Shown here one piece after another: positions 5,927-6,284 of a stretch of DNA of 6,284 nucleotides. The DNA is from Pseudomonadota bacterium. GTDB taxonomy: Bacteria; Myxococcota; Polyangia; GCA-2747355; JACKDQ01. The translations under genes were made by a program, and so were the position numbers. Within the stretch, counting starts at the first letter, position 1; the number at the start of each line of letters is the position of its first letter. The notes beneath the pieces are model-generated. The model saw only the letters and a program-made list of their open reading frames with translations, made no database searches and was not told where the DNA came from. The stretch is from contig JAUVBO010000185.1 in NCBI GenBank assembly GCA_030591195.1, forward strand, positions 1 to 6,284. Direction: 5' to 3'.

Positions 5927-6284
5927 ATGATCGATCGACGAGCAAGACTGACGGCGGGCGCCGGCCTGCAGCTGGTGCTCCTGGCGCTGGCGAGCTGCCC
6001 TGAGCAACGCGTCGGCCCGGGCCAGGCGCAGCGGCCGCCAACGACCGCTGCGGGCGAGGTCCCGGCGGACAAGGCGACGACCGCGACGACCGAGCCCGCC
6101 AGGCCTCCGGCTGCCGCGGCGCCGACGAGCCGGCCGACGGGCAAGGACGAGCGCGGCCTGGTGCCAGCCCACTGGAAGCTGGTGCGCGACGATCAGCTCG
6201 CGCCCGCCAACCGCGGCGAGATCGCCGGCCGGCTAGGTGGCGCCGTGGCTGCCGCACGCAACACGATCTACCAGGCGCGGGGCC
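5927..6284 (+). CDS. Putative lipoprotein, N-terminal part (runs off the window)
   Basis: An open frame of 119 codons starts at ATG 5927 and has no stop before the window ends. The first residues are MIDRRARL (positive n-region), a hydrophobic stretch LQLVLLALAS and C24 in a lipobox-like L21-A22-S23-C24, so signal peptidase II cleavage and lipid anchoring are likely. After C24 comes a Pro/Ala/Thr-rich linker (about 25-80), typical of a flexible tether, then a more folded-looking segment (HWKLVRDDQL, AGRLGGAVAAARNTIYQARG). GGAG at 5919-5922 lies 4 nt before the ATG. It follows the radical SAM gene by 67 bp on the same strand and may be co-transcribed. Third positions are strongly G/C, as in neighbouring genes. 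The function is not recognised. Confidence 0.62.
   Translation, partial: MIDRRARLTAGAGLQLVLLALASCPEQRVGPGQAQRPPTTAAGEVPADKATTATTEPARPPAAAAPTSRPTGKDERGLVPAHWKLVRDDQLAPANRGEIAGRLGGAVAAARNTIYQARG

Noticed and set aside
4996..6144. 382-aa minus-strand frame opposite the radical SAM gene
   Set aside because: Low-complexity Arg/Ala/Val content, and it covers both the radical SAM tail and the lipoprotein start, which have clear features on the plus strand.

Overview
The window is G+C-rich DNA with a strong G/C preference at third codon positions. It appears to come from a Myxococcota-like (former Deltaproteobacteria) chromosome. The best taxonomic clue is the secreted protein at 2166-3632. It combines fibronectin type III domains, three 12-cysteine modules that open with CGNG(T)xExGExCD, and a C-terminal Cys-helix-Arg sorting tail of the MYXO-CTERM type. 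No plasmid, phage, IS, CRISPR, tRNA or rRNA signal was seen.

The left half is transcribed leftward. A class I SAM-dependent methyltransferase (24-683) lies downstream of a Fic/AMPylase-family protein (871-2052). The Fic protein carries its own N-terminal inhibitory motif and a probable C-terminal winged helix. Upstream of fic comes the FN3/Cys-rich surface protein (2166-3632). Between the surface-protein gene and fic is a 113-bp gap with a perfect 11-bp inverted repeat over a plausible fic promoter. This looks like an operator, and the Fic protein itself is an obvious candidate to bind it.

The middle (3633-4167) has no intact gene. It holds a structured leader for the surface-protein gene. 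It also holds a short leftward reading frame that reads like the last ~36 residues of a TonB-dependent outer-membrane receptor, so a receptor gene probably decayed here.

The right half is transcribed rightward. A 563-aa B12-type radical SAM enzyme of unknown substrate (4168-5859) is followed 67 bp later by the start of a lipoprotein-like gene (5927 onward) that runs off the window.

The genes do not form one obvious pathway. The layout is two divergent blocks separated by a decayed gene. The points most worth following are the fic operator, the receptor remnant and the near-identical 222-bp cysteine-module repeats. I did not find a convincing new multi-gene system.
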